From assembly GCA_020354665.1 (NCBI GenBank), contig CP070653.1, positions 282,498 to 341,012 of the forward strand: a stretch of 58,515 bases of DNA, given 5' to 3'. This document shows, piece after piece, positions 6,767 through 15,236 of the stretch (within the stretch, counting starts at the first letter, position 1; each line of letters opens with the position of its first letter). The stretch is from Burkholderiales bacterium (GTDB lineage: Bacteria > Pseudomonadota > Gammaproteobacteria > Burkholderiales > Burkholderiaceae_C). Under the pieces are notes generated by a model. That model worked only from the letters and a program-made list of their open reading frames with translations. It had not been told where the DNA came from and searched no databases. Made by a program: the position numbers and the translations under genes.

Positions 6767-8112
6767 GTACCACCCCGGAAACGAAATGGGCCAAGAGCGG
6801 CGACTATCACATCGCGTACCAAGTTGTCGGTGCGGGCCCGCTCGACCTCGTCTTCATGCACGGATGGATCTCCCACATCGAACACATGTGGGAAGAGCCT
6901 CGAGTGGCGCGGTTCCTCGAGCGACTGGGGTCGTTTGCTCGCCTCATCGTTCTGGACAAGCGGGGTACCGGGCTGTCAGACCCCGTGCCGCTGGACCGGT
7001 TACCTACGCTCGAAGACCGGATGGACGACCTCCGAGCCGTGATGGACGCTGTGGGATCGCAGCGGGCGGCCCTGATGGGTACGTCGGAGGCGGGGGCCCT
7101 GAGTTTGTTGTTCGCGGCTACATACCCATCGAGAACGGCCGCACTGGTACTCCTCAATTCGTATGCGCGGCTGGCGTACGCACCTGACTACCCGCAAGGC
7201 ATTCCCGCCGAGCAAGCTCAAGGGCTCCTGCGGGCCATTGAAGAGGGGTGGGGCAAGGGTGTCGCCTTCGAAGCGCTGGTAGCCAGCCAGGCCTCGAATG
7301 CACCGATGAAAAATTGGTGGTCTCGTTACCAGCGTTTAGCGGCCAGCCCGGGTGCGGCGGTGACGCTGCTCCGCAGCGCATTCGCGACAGATGCGCGGGC
7401 CGTCCTTTCCGCGATTACTGTTCCCGTACTCGTGCTGCACCGCGCCGGCGACCCTTTCACGGGCCCAGAGCACGGGCGCTATCTCGCCGAGCATGTTCAG
7501 GGTGCACGGTACGTCGAGTTGTCAGGCGTTGATCATCTGTTCTTTGCCGAGGACATGGACCGCCTGCTCGCAGAAGTCCAGGAGTTCTTGACCGGGGTTC
7601 GTGAGACAGGGGAGCCCGAGCGCGTGCTGGCGACCGTCTTGTTCGTCGACATCGTCGGCTCGACTGAACAGGCAACACGGCTGGGTGACCGCGAGTGGCG
7701 CGATCTTCTCGACCGCTACTATGCGATCGCACGGCGGCAACTCGCGCGCTTCCGCGGGCGGGAGATTGACACGGCTGGCGACGGGCTGTTTGCAACCTTC
7801 GACGGACCAGCACGGGCTATTCGTTGCGGCAGTGCCATCGCGGACGCGGTCAGGGTGTTGGGAATCGCCGTCCGAGTCGGAATCCATTCGGGCGAGTGTG
7901 AGGTCATCGGCGAGAAGGTCGGTGGGATCGCTGTCCATATCGGAGCCCGAATTGCCGGTCAGGCAGGCCCCGGCGAGGTGCTGGTCTCGAGCACAGTGAG
8001 GGATCTCGTCGCCGGGTCGGGCATTCCTTTTGGGGACCGAGGCCGCCATTCGCTGAAGGGGTTGGGGGAGTGGTCGTTGTTCGCAGTAGCGACCGACATG
8101 AGGCAGGTGTAG
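6763..8112 (+). CDS. Alpha/beta hydrolase fused to a class III nucleotide cyclase
   Basis: The protein has 449 residues. Residues 1-270 form an alpha/beta hydrolase. The blocks are IAYQVVGAGPLDLVFMHGW, a nucleophile elbow MGTSEAGAL (one Gly of the usual GxSEGG replaced by Ala), VLVLHRAGDPF with the acid, and SGVDHLFFAED with the His. Residues about 285-445 are a class III cyclase domain, with the metal Asp residues in TVLFVDIVGST and IDTAGDGLFATF, then VRVGIHSGE and GIAVHIGARI. The architecture is known in actinobacteria and proteobacteria, where the hydrolase part may sense or process a small ligand. The ATG overlaps the end of the tag remnant, so the gene was inserted next to the break. Confidence 0.85.
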   Translation: MSTTPETKWAKSGDYHIAYQVVGAGPLDLVFMHGWISHIEHMWEEPRVARFLERLGSFARLIVLDKRGTGLSDPVPLDRLPTLEDRMDDLRAVMDAVGSQRAALMGTSEAGALSLLFAATYPSRTAALVLLNSYARLAYAPDYPQGIPAEQAQGLLRAIEEGWGKGVAFEALVASQASNAPMKNWWSRYQRLAASPGAAVTLLRSAFATDARAVLSAITVPVLVLHRAGDPFTGPEHGRYLAEHVQGARYVELSGVDHLFFAEDMDRLLAEVQEFLTGVRETGEPERVLATVLFVDIVGSTEQATRLGDREWRDLLDRYYAIARRQLARFRGREIDTAGDGLFATFDGPARAIRCGSAIADAVRVLGIAVRVGIHSGECEVIGEKVGGIAVHIGARIAGQAGPGEVLVSSTVRDLVAGSGIPFGDRGRHSLKGLGEWSLFAVATDMRQV

Positions 8113-8287
8113 TGCACACACGTCGATAGTGATCACTCGGCGGCGATAGTGCACAACGCGTCCCAGCGGCTCGAAGCCTTTCTGGATATAGGCGGCCCAT
8201 TCGTCAGCTGCTCGCACGATCGGTGTTCCGGGGTTGAGTTGAGGCGCGGCGCTGCCGCCCGATGTCAATGCTGAGCAGGGAACGATC
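8113..8287. other. Short intergenic stretch before tag
   Basis: 175 bases with no convincing gene on either strand. It lies between the cyclase stop and the intact tag start and, like the cyclase gene, has no counterpart upstream of the tag remnant. Confidence 0.4.
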
Positions 8288-8914
8288 ATGACGAAGAGAT
8301 GCGAATGGTGCGGCAGCGATCCGCTCTACGTCGCCTACCATGATGACGAATGGGGCGTGCAGGTCCACGACGACCGACGCCTCTTCGAGTTCCTCGTTCT
8401 CGAAGGGGCCCAGGCCGGCTTGAGCTGGCTGACGATTCTGAGGAAGAGGGAGAACTACCGAAACGCAATGGACTCATTCGACGTCGAGCGGATCGCTGCC
8501 TACGGCCCCCGAGACATCCGCCGTCTGCTCGATGACCCCGGCATCGTCCGAAACCGGCTCAAGATCGAGGCAACGATCAGGAACGCGCGGGGCGTGCTTT
8601 CGATACGAGACGAATACGGTACGCTCGACGCGTTTCTGTGGCGCTACGTTGACGGCACGCCGGTCCGGAACGCCTGGACGCGCATGGCGGAAGTCCCCGC
8701 CAAGACGAAACAATCGGACCAGATGAGCAAAGACCTGCGCGCGAGAGGGTTCAACTTCGTCGGCTCGACCATCTGCTATGCGTTCATGCAGGCGGTCGGC
8801 ATGGTGAATGACCACGTGACGGACTGTTTTCGCTACATGGAGATCGCGAAAGGCGAACCAGGGGCGGGGATCTTGCATCGCGCGCTTCCGGGCCGCGGAG
8901 GCGCCGTGACGTGA
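8288..8914 (+). CDS. tag: DNA-3-methyladenine glycosylase I
   Basis: The protein has 208 residues and is intact. It begins MTKRCEWCGSDPLYVAYHDDEWG, with the N-terminal zinc cysteines and the YHD/EWG block of Tag. FEFLVLEGAQAGLSWLTILRKRE (substrate pocket Trp and catalytic region) and NRLKIEATIRNAR follow. SKDLRARGFNFVGSTICYAFMQAVGMVNDH is typical, with a Cys near the C-terminal zinc set. The enzyme removes 3-methyladenine from alkylated DNA in base excision repair. A 126-base divergent copy of the start lies at 6596. Confidence 0.93.
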   Translation: MTKRCEWCGSDPLYVAYHDDEWGVQVHDDRRLFEFLVLEGAQAGLSWLTILRKRENYRNAMDSFDVERIAAYGPRDIRRLLDDPGIVRNRLKIEATIRNARGVLSIRDEYGTLDAFLWRYVDGTPVRNAWTRMAEVPAKTKQSDQMSKDLRARGFNFVGSTICYAFMQAVGMVNDHVTDCFRYMEIAKGEPGAGILHRALPGRGGAVT

Positions 8915-8994
8915 GACCGCTCCCGGCCGTGCCGTTCGCGACACCGGCCGACCACCGCGGCGCGATCTGTCCCTACCCGTGAACACACACGCCG

Positions 8995-9378
8995 ATGCCG
9001 ATTCAAGCGTTCAACCACTTCAACCTTCGCGCCGAGCAAGCCCTGCTTGAACGGCTGCGCGACTTCTACGTCGACGTGGTCGGTCTGCGGGAAGGGCCAC
9101 GGCCGCCGTTCGACTTCCACGGCTACTGGCTCTACCTGCAAGACCAGGCGGTGCTCCACCTCGCCGAAGTGCCAGCGGGTGCGGCAGCGCCGCAGCGCGG
9201 CACCTTCGACCACGTGGCGTTCACTTGCACGGGCCTGGCGGCCACCGAGGCCCAGTTGCGAGAACGCGGCGTCGCCTTCCGGCGAGCGCAGGTGCCGGGC
9301 ACAAAGCAGGTTCAGCTCTTCTTGCGCGACCCGGCCGGAAACGGGGTCGAATTCAACTTCGAAGACGTCGATGCCTGA
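8995..9378 (+). CDS. VOC (glyoxalase/bleomycin-resistance) family protein
   Basis: The protein has 127 residues and is a single vicinal-oxygen-chelate domain. The first half has FNHFNLRAEQALLERLRDFYVDVVGLREGPRP with a metal-binding His early. The middle reads YWLYLQDQAVLHLAEV and FDHVAFTCTGL (second metal His). The end QLFLRDPAGNGVEFNFE carries the metal Glu in the VEFNFE strand. Two such modules usually dimerise to bind one divalent metal. Family members include glyoxalase I, ring-cleavage dioxygenases and thiol transferases; the substrate cannot be told. Confidence 0.8.
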   Translation: MPIQAFNHFNLRAEQALLERLRDFYVDVVGLREGPRPPFDFHGYWLYLQDQAVLHLAEVPAGAAAPQRGTFDHVAFTCTGLAATEAQLRERGVAFRRAQVPGTKQVQLFLRDPAGNGVEFNFEDVDA

Positions 9379-9417
9379 CGCGCTGGTCTGCGCAATCAAC
9401 CCATGCAGGAGGAATTC

Positions 9418-9858
9418 GTGAACCGCATTCGAGCACTTGCCCTTTGTGTTGCCGCGATTGCCATGCCAGCCGCGGGCGCGGCCGAGGAGGGCGCCCGCCA
9501 GCTCGTCAAGCTGCCCGAGCCGATGCGGCAGCACCTGCTTGCCAACATGCGCGACCACCTTGCGGCCATCAACGAAATCCAGCAGCTGCTCGGTAGCGGT
9601 GGGTTTCAGCGCGCCGCCGACGTCGCCGAGAAGCGACTGGGGATGTCTTCGCTTGAAGGTCACGGTGCGTCGCACATGGCTGCGTTCATGCCCAAGGCGA
9701 TGCAGGACATCGGCACCCAGATGCACAAGGCGGCCAGCCAGTTCGCCCTCGTTGCACAGGAGGCCGGCGCCGATGGCAACGCGCAGCGCGCGATCGGCAG
9801 CCTCGCCAAGGTCACTGCGCAATGTGTCGCCTGCCATGCCGCGTATCGCACGCACTGA
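9418..9858 (+). CDS. Cytochrome c'-like class II c-type cytochrome
   Basis: GTG at 9418 is preferred because AGGAGG lies at 9405-9410. The ATG at 9403 would itself lie just before that Shine-Dalgarno. The 146-residue product begins VNRIRALALCVAAIAMPAAGA, a signal peptide cleaved near AAGAAEE. The mature part is a helical bundle (MRQHLLANMRDHLAAINEIQQLL) with a single C-terminal haem motif CVACHAAY (CxxCH). This is the arrangement of cytochrome c'/c-556 proteins. These bind NO or transfer electrons in the periplasm, in keeping with the nnrS gene elsewhere in the window. Confidence 0.75.
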   Translation: MNRIRALALCVAAIAMPAAGAAEEGARQLVKLPEPMRQHLLANMRDHLAAINEIQQLLGSGGFQRAADVAEKRLGMSSLEGHGASHMAAFMPKAMQDIGTQMHKAASQFALVAQEAGADGNAQRAIGSLAKVTAQCVACHAAYRTH

Positions 9859-10027
9859 GCCGCGCTGACAAAGCGCTGACCGACCACCTCACCCGCCCCG
9901 CCGCTCTGAACCGGCGTGGTACCCACGGCGGGTGGCCGCGCGAGCCGGGTCTTCGGCGCGTCGTTCCCCGGCAAGCCAGAGGCGGCACAATGCCGCCGCA
10001 TTGCCACTTCCCGAGCGCGAGGTCCGC
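9859..10027. other. Intergenic stretch
   Basis: 169 bases with no coding signal, no clear hairpin followed by T residues and no recognisable operator. Confidence 0.4.
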
Positions 10028-10327
10028 ATGGTTCTGACTGTGTTTCGTTGCCGGTTGCGTGAGGAAGCCCGCGCCGAGTACCTGGAGCTCGCCGCCAAGA
10101 TGGCGGCGTTGGCTGAGACGATGCCGGGCTACAAATCGCGCAAGACGTTCGTCGCCGAGGACGGTGAACGGGTCGTGCTGGTCGAGTTCGAAGACGAAGC
10201 CTCACAGCGCAACTGGTCGTTGAACGCCGATCATGTAGAGGCGAATAAAAAGGGGCGCGACAGCTTCTACGCCGAGTACACGCTGCAGGTGTGTAGCGTG
10301 GTTCGCGAGTCGCGCTTCTCGCGCTGA
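10028..10327 (+). CDS. Antibiotic biosynthesis monooxygenase (ABM) domain protein
   Basis: The protein has 99 residues. The pattern MVLTVFRCRLREEARAEYLELAAKMAALAETMPGYKSRKTFVAEDGERVVLVEFEDEASQRNWSLNADHVEANKKGRDSFYAEYTLQV is the compact ferredoxin-like barrel of ABM proteins (GYKSRKTF and VEFEDEAS blocks). Members are cofactor-free oxygenases of quinones or haem-degrading enzymes, and many have unknown roles. It is the last plus-strand gene before the minus-strand aromatic cluster and converges on the GNAT gene at 10375. Confidence 0.7.
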   Translation: MVLTVFRCRLREEARAEYLELAAKMAALAETMPGYKSRKTFVAEDGERVVLVEFEDEASQRNWSLNADHVEANKKGRDSFYAEYTLQVCSVVRESRFSR

Positions 10328-10374
10328 CCGCCAGCGCGAGCGCGGCCATCGCGCGCTCGGGGAAAAAGAATCTC

Positions 10375-11391
10375 TCAGGCCGCGCTGGGCGTGAGCGGAT
10401 GAACGAGCGCGAGCCGCTGCGCCGGGGCGAATCCGGACGAGTAAAAGAAGCCCAACAGCGCCAGATCGCGTAGCGGCACCAGCGTCTCGACGCGCTCGAC
10501 GCGTAGTGCGCCGAGGATGGCGAAGAGCTGCGACAGCAGCGCGTGGCCGATGCCCCGGTGCGCAACGTCCGGGTCGACGCCGAGCGTGTCGAGCACGGCG
10601 ACCGGCTCGGTGCGTCCGAAGTCGCCGAGGTCCGCGCGCGCCATCAAGTAACCCACGACGGCGTCGTCACTGCGCGCGGCCAGCGAGATGCGCACCCGGG
10701 TGTCGTTCATCGCCTCGGCCAGACGCGCGGTGATGTAGTCGCGCCGGTCGCGTCCGGTGATGCTGCGATCGATGCGCACGATCGCGTCGAGGTCGGCCGG
10801 CGTCATCGTGCGCACGTCCACCGCGTCGCGTGCCAGACGCTCGTGGTCGTTGGCCTCGTTGCGACCGTAGTCGATCTCGCGCCGCTCTTGTTTTGCGGGG
10901 TCGGACGGTGCGTCGTCGCGCGCACTGCGGTAGGCGCCGCCGTCGACGGCGCAATCGACGATCAGCTCGGGTGCCAGCTGGAAGCCGAGCGCACCGAACC
11001 AGGACAGCATCTTTGTGTCGCGCCAGTGCGCCAGCGTGCGCACCTCGGCGCAGCCGTGGCGCTGCGCCCAGTCGCTGAGCGCACCGTACATCGCGCGGCC
11101 GAGGCCGGCGCGGCGCCGGTCGGCACGCAGGCCGATCAGCTCGAGCCGCAGCACGCGGTGGCTGTGGCCGAACTCGCCGGCGAGCACACGCGCCAGGATG
11201 TAGCCAGCGAGCCCGCTGGCGTCGTCGACGCCGAACTGCGCATGCAGCGTCGGCTCGCGCTGCGCCGCGCGCAGCCGGCGCTCGACGTACTCGCGCCGCG
11301 TGCGCCCTTCGTGGGCGGCGTCGATTGCCACCACGGCATCGAGGTCGGTACTGGCGAGCGGGCGGACGTTGACGGCGGCGGGTGAGGACAT
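10375..11391 (-). CDS. Tandem GNAT acetyltransferase
   Basis: The protein has 338 residues from the ATG at 11391, which has GAGGAG 9 bases upstream; a longer frame from 11418 lacks one. Two GNAT domains lie in tandem. Domain 1 (about 10-160) has the acetyl-CoA loop LRADRRRAGLGRAMYGAL. Domain 2 (about 190-330) has LGVDPDVAHRGIGHALLSQL. Both contain the R/Q-x-x-G-x-G/A-type P-loop, so both could bind acetyl-CoA. It is the last gene after the acyl-CoA dehydrogenase and is probably co-transcribed. GNAT proteins in bad-type aromatic clusters (BadL, and R. palustris Pat-like enzymes acetylating CoA ligases) give a plausible role in lysine acetylation of the ligases. That role is inferred. Confidence 0.75.
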   Translation of the reverse strand: MSSPAAVNVRPLASTDLDAVVAIDAAHEGRTRREYVERRLRAAQREPTLHAQFGVDDASGLAGYILARVLAGEFGHSHRVLRLELIGLRADRRRAGLGRAMYGALSDWAQRHGCAEVRTLAHWRDTKMLSWFGALGFQLAPELIVDCAVDGGAYRSARDDAPSDPAKQERREIDYGRNEANDHERLARDAVDVRTMTPADLDAIVRIDRSITGRDRRDYITARLAEAMNDTRVRISLAARSDDAVVGYLMARADLGDFGRTEPVAVLDTLGVDPDVAHRGIGHALLSQLFAILGALRVERVETLVPLRDLALLGFFYSSGFAPAQRLALVHPLTPSAA

Positions 11392-11431
11392 CGGGCGCTC
11401 TCCTCGTGTCAGCGGCATGGACCGTGGTTCT

Positions 11432-12628
11432 TCAGGCCCCGGGCGGGGTGCGCGCGGCCTGCAGGTGGCGCGCGCCGATGACGAGCTGGAGCACCTCGGT
11501 CGCGCCTTCGTAGATGCGCAGTGCGCGGATGTCGCGGTACAGGCGTTCGACGGGCTGGCCGCTCACGATGCCGAGCCCGCCGTGCAGCTGCTGCGCGGCG
11601 TCGATCACGCGCTGCGCCGCCTCGGTCGCATACAGCTTGGCCATCGACGCCTCGCGCGTCACGCGCGTGCCGAGCACGTCGCGTGTCCAGGCGCTGCGGT
11701 AGACGAGCAGCGCCGACGCGTCGATCTCGGTGCTCATCTCGCCCAGACGCACCTGCGTGAGCTGGAAGTCCGCCAGCGTCTGTCCGAACATAGGTCGCTT
11801 GAGCGCGTGCGCCGTCGCCTCGTCGAGCGCGCGGCGTGCGAAGCCGAGCGCGGCCGCGCCCACCGTCGTGCGGAACAGGTCGAGCGTGCCCATCGCAATG
11901 GCAAAGCCCTGGCCCGGTTCGCCGATCAGTCGTTCGGCGCCGACACGGCAGTCCTTCAGTCGTAGTGTCCCCAGCGGGTGCGGCGAGATCACGGGGATGC
12001 GCTCGCGCGCGTCGAGCCCGGGCGTATGGGCGTCGACGAGAAACGCCGACAGACCCTTCGCACCCGGCGCCTCGCCGCTGCGCGCAAAGACGACGTAGCG
12101 GTCGGCGAGCCCGCCGTTGGAGATCCAGGTCTTCACGCCGTCGAGCACCCAGCCGCCGCCGTCGCGGCGCGCCGTGGTGCTGATCGCTGCGACATCCGAC
12201 CCCGCATCAGGCTCGGACAGCGCGAACGCGGCGATCAGCTCGCCGCGCGCGACGCCAGGCAACAGGCCGGCCTGCTGCGCCGCGCTGCCGAACAGACTGA
12301 CCGGCGCGCTGCCCAGCCCCTGCATGGCAAGCGCAAAGTCGGCCAGCGCGCTGGCGCGCGCGAGCGTCTCGCGGGCCAGCGCCAAGCTGCGCACGTCGAC
12401 CTGCGCGCGCAGTCCGCCGTGCGCCTGCGGCACGCACACGCGCAGCAGCCCGGCCTCGCCGAGCGTGCGCACCAGCCGGGCGCAGCAGGCGTAGACCGCG
12501 TCGAGGTCACGCTCGTCGTGTTCGAGCAGCGCGGGCAGCGTATCGTCCACCCACTGCGAAAGCTCGCGCTCGAGCGCGCGGTGCCCGTCGTCAAAGAAAG
12601 GCCACTCAAGGAAGCTGCGGTCGGCCAT
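11432..12628 (-). CDS. Acyl-CoA dehydrogenase
   Basis: The protein has 398 residues, the usual size. It shows the FAD fold: [49 protein letters not shown] in the middle domain, [15 protein letters not shown] and [21 protein letters not shown] in the C-terminal bundle. [18 protein letters not shown] closes it; the YEGATE block carries the catalytic Glu in many members. It oxidises an acyl-CoA to the 2-enoyl-CoA and passes electrons to ETF. It is 7 bases downstream of an enoyl-CoA hydratase, so a beta-oxidation or alicyclic-CoA step is likely. Whether the substrate is cyclohexanecarboxyl-CoA, as its BadH-like neighbour might suggest, is open. Confidence 0.88.
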   Translation of the reverse strand: MADRSFLEWPFFDDGHRALERELSQWVDDTLPALLEHDERDLDAVYACCARLVRTLGEAGLLRVCVPQAHGGLRAQVDVRSLALARETLARASALADFALAMQGLGSAPVSLFGSAAQQAGLLPGVARGELIAAFALSEPDAGSDVAAISTTARRDGGGWVLDGVKTWISNGGLADRYVVFARSGEAPGAKGLSAFLVDAHTPGLDARERIPVISPHPLGTLRLKDCRVGAERLIGEPGQGFAIAMGTLDLFRTTVGAAALGFARRALDEATAHALKRPMFGQTLADFQLTQVRLGEMSTEIDASALLVYRSAWTRDVLGTRVTREASMAKLYATEAAQRVIDAAQQLHGGLGIVSGQPVERLYRDIRALRIYEGATEVLQLVIGARHLQAARTPPGA

Positions 12629-12635
12629 TGGCGAG

Positions 12636-13454
12636 TCAGTCGCCCTCGAACACCGGCTTCTGCTTGGCGGCGAAGGCGTGGTACGCGCGCTCGAAGTCGT
12701 TGGTCTGCATGCAGATCGCCTGCGCCTGCGCCTCGGCCTCGATGCACTCGCCGAGCCCCGAGTTCCATTCCTGCCACAGCATCGTCTTGGTCATCATGTG
12801 GCCGAAGGTCGGCCCCTCGGCGAGTTCCTTTGCGAGCGCCTGCGCCTGGGCGAGCAGCTTGTCGGACTCGACCAGCCGGTTGTAGAAACCGAAGCTTGCC
12901 GCCTCCTCGCCGCCGACGACGCGACCGGTGTAGAGCAGGTCCGCCGCGCGCGACAGGCCGATCAGTCGCGGCAGCAGCGTGCACGCACCCATGTCGGCGC
13001 CGGCCAGCCCGACGCGCACGAACAGGAACGCGAGTTTGCTGCGTGCGGTGGCCAACCGCATGTCGGAGCCGCAGGCGATCATCGCGCCAGCGCCGGTGCA
13101 CACGCCGTCGATCGCGGCGATGATCGGTTGTGGGCAGCTGCGCATCGCCTTGACCAAGTCGCCGGTCATGCGCGTGAACTCGAGCAGTTCAGGCATCTGC
13201 ATCTTGACGAGCGGGCCGATGATCTCGTGCACGTCGCCGCCGGAACAGAAGTTGCCACCCGCGCCGGTGAAGACGATCGCCTTGACGTCGGTGGCGTAGT
13301 TCATCTCGCGGAACAGGTCGCGCAGCTCGCCGTACGAATCGAAGGTCAGCGGGTTCTTGCGGTCGGGGCGGTTCAGCGTGATCGTTGCGACCTTGCCGTC
13401 GACGCCGTAGCCGAAGTTCTTGGCGGCGTAGCCTGCGAGCTGGATGCGTTTCAT
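12636..13454 (-). CDS. Enoyl-CoA hydratase/isomerase family protein
   Basis: The protein has 272 residues from [17 protein letters not shown], with AGGAGT 7 bases before the ATG. A further upstream ATG would extend it without a ribosome site. The crotonase fold is clear: [19 protein letters not shown], the oxyanion block [15 protein letters not shown], and [44 protein letters not shown] is where hydratases often have the second catalytic Glu. Here A/D residues occupy that position, so the reaction may be isomerisation or a different hydration. It is the first gene of an ECH-ACAD-GNAT group and is divergent from the thioesterase at 13517. Confidence 0.85.
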   Translation of the reverse strand: MKRIQLAGYAAKNFGYGVDGKVATITLNRPDRKNPLTFDSYGELRDLFREMNYATDVKAIVFTGAGGNFCSGGDVHEIIGPLVKMQMPELLEFTRMTGDLVKAMRSCPQPIIAAIDGVCTGAGAMIACGSDMRLATARSKLAFLFVRVGLAGADMGACTLLPRLIGLSRAADLLYTGRVVGGEEAASFGFYNRLVESDKLLAQAQALAKELAEGPTFGHMMTKTMLWQEWNSGLGECIEAEAQAQAICMQTNDFERAYHAFAAKQKPVFEGD

Positions 13455-13516
13455 CGAATCACTCCTGTCTTGAGGTGGTCGAGTCCTAGAATCTTGGGAC
13501 AAAGAAGAGGCCGCGC
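13455..13516. promoter_or_regulatory. Divergent promoter region, ECH operon / thioesterase
   Basis: 62 bases separate two divergently read genes, so both promoters must lie here or reach into the genes. A TAGAAT (-10-like) is visible at 13492-13497 facing the thioesterase. The tract TCCTAGAATCTTGGGA has weak dyad symmetry. It shares CCT(T)AGAAT with the region upstream of livK at 32642-32650. No certain -35 could be placed. Confidence 0.3.
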
Positions 13517-13936
13517 ATGAGCAAAGTGACGACCATGAACGTCGAGATCCGCTTCGGCGACTGCGATCCGGCGGGCATCGTGTTCTTCCCGCGCTACCAC
13601 CGCTGGATAGACGCGGCGTCGCTGCATTTCTTCATGGAATGCGGCGTGCCGCCGTGGCACGAACTCGAACACACCACCGGCATCATCGGCACGCCGCTGC
13701 TCGAGCACCATGCGCGCTTCCACAAGAGCGCCACCTACGGCGAGAAGCTGCTGATCTCGACCCATATCGAAGAGTGGCGCCGCAAGGTGTTCCTGCAGAA
13801 GCACGTCATCACGCGCGGCGACGATCTGATCTGCGAGAGCCTCGAGACGCGCATCTTCGTCGTTCGCGACGCGCAGGACCGGCGGCGCATCCACGGCGTC
13901 CCGGTGCCCGAGGATATCCGCCGGCTGTGCGAGTGA
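13517..13936 (+). CDS. 4-hydroxybenzoyl-CoA thioesterase-type hotdog thioesterase
   Basis: The protein has 139 residues. The start [26 protein letters not shown] carries the catalytic Asp of the Pseudomonas-type 4-HBA-CoA thioesterase/YbgC family in the D-x-D-P-A-G-I-V motif. The strands [21 protein letters not shown] and [21 protein letters not shown] complete the hotdog fold. It hydrolyses aromatic or short acyl-CoAs. In this place it may relieve CoA trapping when aryl-CoA intermediates accumulate. It is the only plus-strand gene inside the aromatic cluster and converges on the ferritin-like gene. Confidence 0.85.
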   Translation: MSKVTTMNVEIRFGDCDPAGIVFFPRYHRWIDAASLHFFMECGVPPWHELEHTTGIIGTPLLEHHARFHKSATYGEKLLISTHIEEWRRKVFLQKHVITRGDDLICESLETRIFVVRDAQDRRRIHGVPVPEDIRRLCE

Positions 13937-13957
13937 GTGCGAGTCGGGTGGAGCCAT

Positions 13958-14449
13958 TCACGTGCCACGATGCGGGTCGTCGTGCCACGGCGCCGACGGG
14001 CGCGGCGTGCGTGCCAGCCAGTCGTCGAGCGCCTCGACATGCTCGGTCTCCTCGGCGGCGAACTCGGCTGCAAGCCGGCGCACCTCTTCGTCGGTCGCGT
14101 GCTGGCCGACCTCGCTGTAGTACTGCATCGCGCGCAGCTCGTTCTCGCGCGCGTAGCGCAGCGCGTCGTAGGCGTTGAGCGAATAGTCGAACGCCTCCTC
14201 GCCGCCGGCTTCGGGCGGATGGCGCCAGCGGTACTGGCCCGGCCGCAGTTCGGGCAGTTCCATCGCGCCGGCCCGCGCGACGATCGAGTCGTGGTGCATC
14301 CGCGAGTAGCGCACCATGTCGCGGAACAGCTGCGACACCTCGTCGTTGCGGTGCGCTTCCATCATGTCGGCCAGCTCGAGGTAGCGCTCGGCGGCCTCGT
14401 GCTCGAGCGCGATCGCGTGGGCGAGGAATTCGGGCAGGGTGTAATCCAT
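13958..14449 (-). CDS. Stand-alone ferritin-like (rubrerythrin-type) protein
   Basis: The protein has 163 residues in four helices: FLAHAIALEHEAAERYLELADMM (Glu16), RDMVRYSRMHHDSIV, YARENELRAMQYYSEV (Glu102/104) and AAEFAAEETEHVEAL (Glu134xxHis137). Three of the four diiron ligand groups of rubrerythrins can be seen. In helix 2 the expected Glu of ExxH is replaced (YSRMHHD), so the metal site may be altered or mononuclear. No rubredoxin part is present. It is the last gene of the long minus-strand operon, just after the BadH-like gene. It is the second ferritin-like module in this cluster, the other being fused to the ligase at 16045. A role in peroxide or oxygen protection is inferred from context. 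Confidence 0.75.
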   Translation of the reverse strand: MDYTLPEFLAHAIALEHEAAERYLELADMMEAHRNDEVSQLFRDMVRYSRMHHDSIVARAGAMELPELRPGQYRWRHPPEAGGEEAFDYSLNAYDALRYARENELRAMQYYSEVGQHATDEEVRRLAAEFAAEETEHVEALDDWLARTPRPSAPWHDDPHRGT

Positions 14450-14489
14450 GGCGTGAATCCGTGGGTTGCCGCTCCGCTTCGCGCCGGGC

Positions 14490-15236
14490 TCAGCCGGCCA
14501 TCGTCAGACCGCCGCTGACGCTCAGCACCTGACCCGTCGTGTAGCCTGCGTGCTCGCCGCAGAAGTAGAGCACCGCGTCGGCGACTTCCTCGGGCCGGCC
14601 GAGCCGGCGCAGCGGAATCGCCTTGATCAGCGCGTCCTTCACCTTGTCGGGCACCGCAGCCATCAACGGTGTGTCAGTCGGCCCGGGGCAGACGCAGTTA
14701 ACCGTGATGCCGTGGCGCGCGGTCTCGCGCGCGAGCGACTTGGTGAATGCGATCAGCCCGCCCTTGGCGCCGGAGTAGACGGTTTCGCCGAGGCTGCCGA
14801 CGCGGCCGGCGTCGCTCGCGATGTTGACGATGCGCCCGCCGCCGCGCTCGATCATCTTCGGCAGGAACGCCTTCACGAGCTGCATCGGGCCGACAAAGTT
14901 GAGGCTCACGACCTTGTCCCAGAAGGCCTGCTCGCCCTCCCAGAACGGCGCGGTCTTGCCCCAGCCGGCGCCGTTGACGATGACGTCGGGCGGACCGAAC
15001 CGGTCGAGCACGCGCGCGACGAACGACTCGATCGACGCGCGGTCGGTCATGTCCACGCCAAGGTACTCGGCGTGGTGGCCCGCTGCACGCAGCGCCGCGG
15101 CGGCTTCTTCGCCCTTCGCGTGGTCGATGTCGGCGACGATCACGCGCGCGCCGGCAGCGGCGAACGCGGCCGCGGTCGCGCGCCCGATGCCCGACGCGGC
15201 ACCGGTGACGAGCGCGAGCTGGTCCCTCAGATTCAT
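14490..15236 (-). CDS. badH: 2-hydroxycyclohexanecarboxyl-CoA dehydrogenase-like SDR
   Basis: The protein has 248 residues and is a short-chain dehydrogenase. It has the NAD site TGAASGIGRATAAAFAAAGA, Asp in VIVADID, NAGW-type NGAGW, catalytic Ser in IVNIASDAGRVGS and YSGAKGG with the Tyr/Lys pair. NCVCPGPTDTPLM and the C-terminus TGQVLSVSGGLTMAG complete it. The blocks RIVNIASDA-RVGS, VCPGPTDT and TGQVLSVSGGLTM are those I recall from R. palustris BadH, which oxidises 2-hydroxycyclohexanecarboxyl-CoA. The ATG overlaps the stop of the upstream hydratase (ATGA). Another aromatic-derived hydroxyacyl-CoA remains possible. Confidence 0.75.
   Translation of the reverse strand: MNLRDQLALVTGAASGIGRATAAAFAAAGARVIVADIDHAKGEEAAAALRAAGHHAEYLGVDMTDRASIESFVARVLDRFGPPDVIVNGAGWGKTAPFWEGEQAFWDKVVSLNFVGPMQLVKAFLPKMIERGGGRIVNIASDAGRVGSLGETVYSGAKGGLIAFTKSLARETARHGITVNCVCPGPTDTPLMAAVPDKVKDALIKAIPLRRLGRPEEVADAVLYFCGEHAGYTTGQVLSVSGGLTMAG

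Noticed and set aside
8108-8289. Minus-strand peptide between the cyclase and tag genes
   Set aside because: A short stretch looks protein-like, but it runs on as antisense of the cyclase gene and no start or family could be set.
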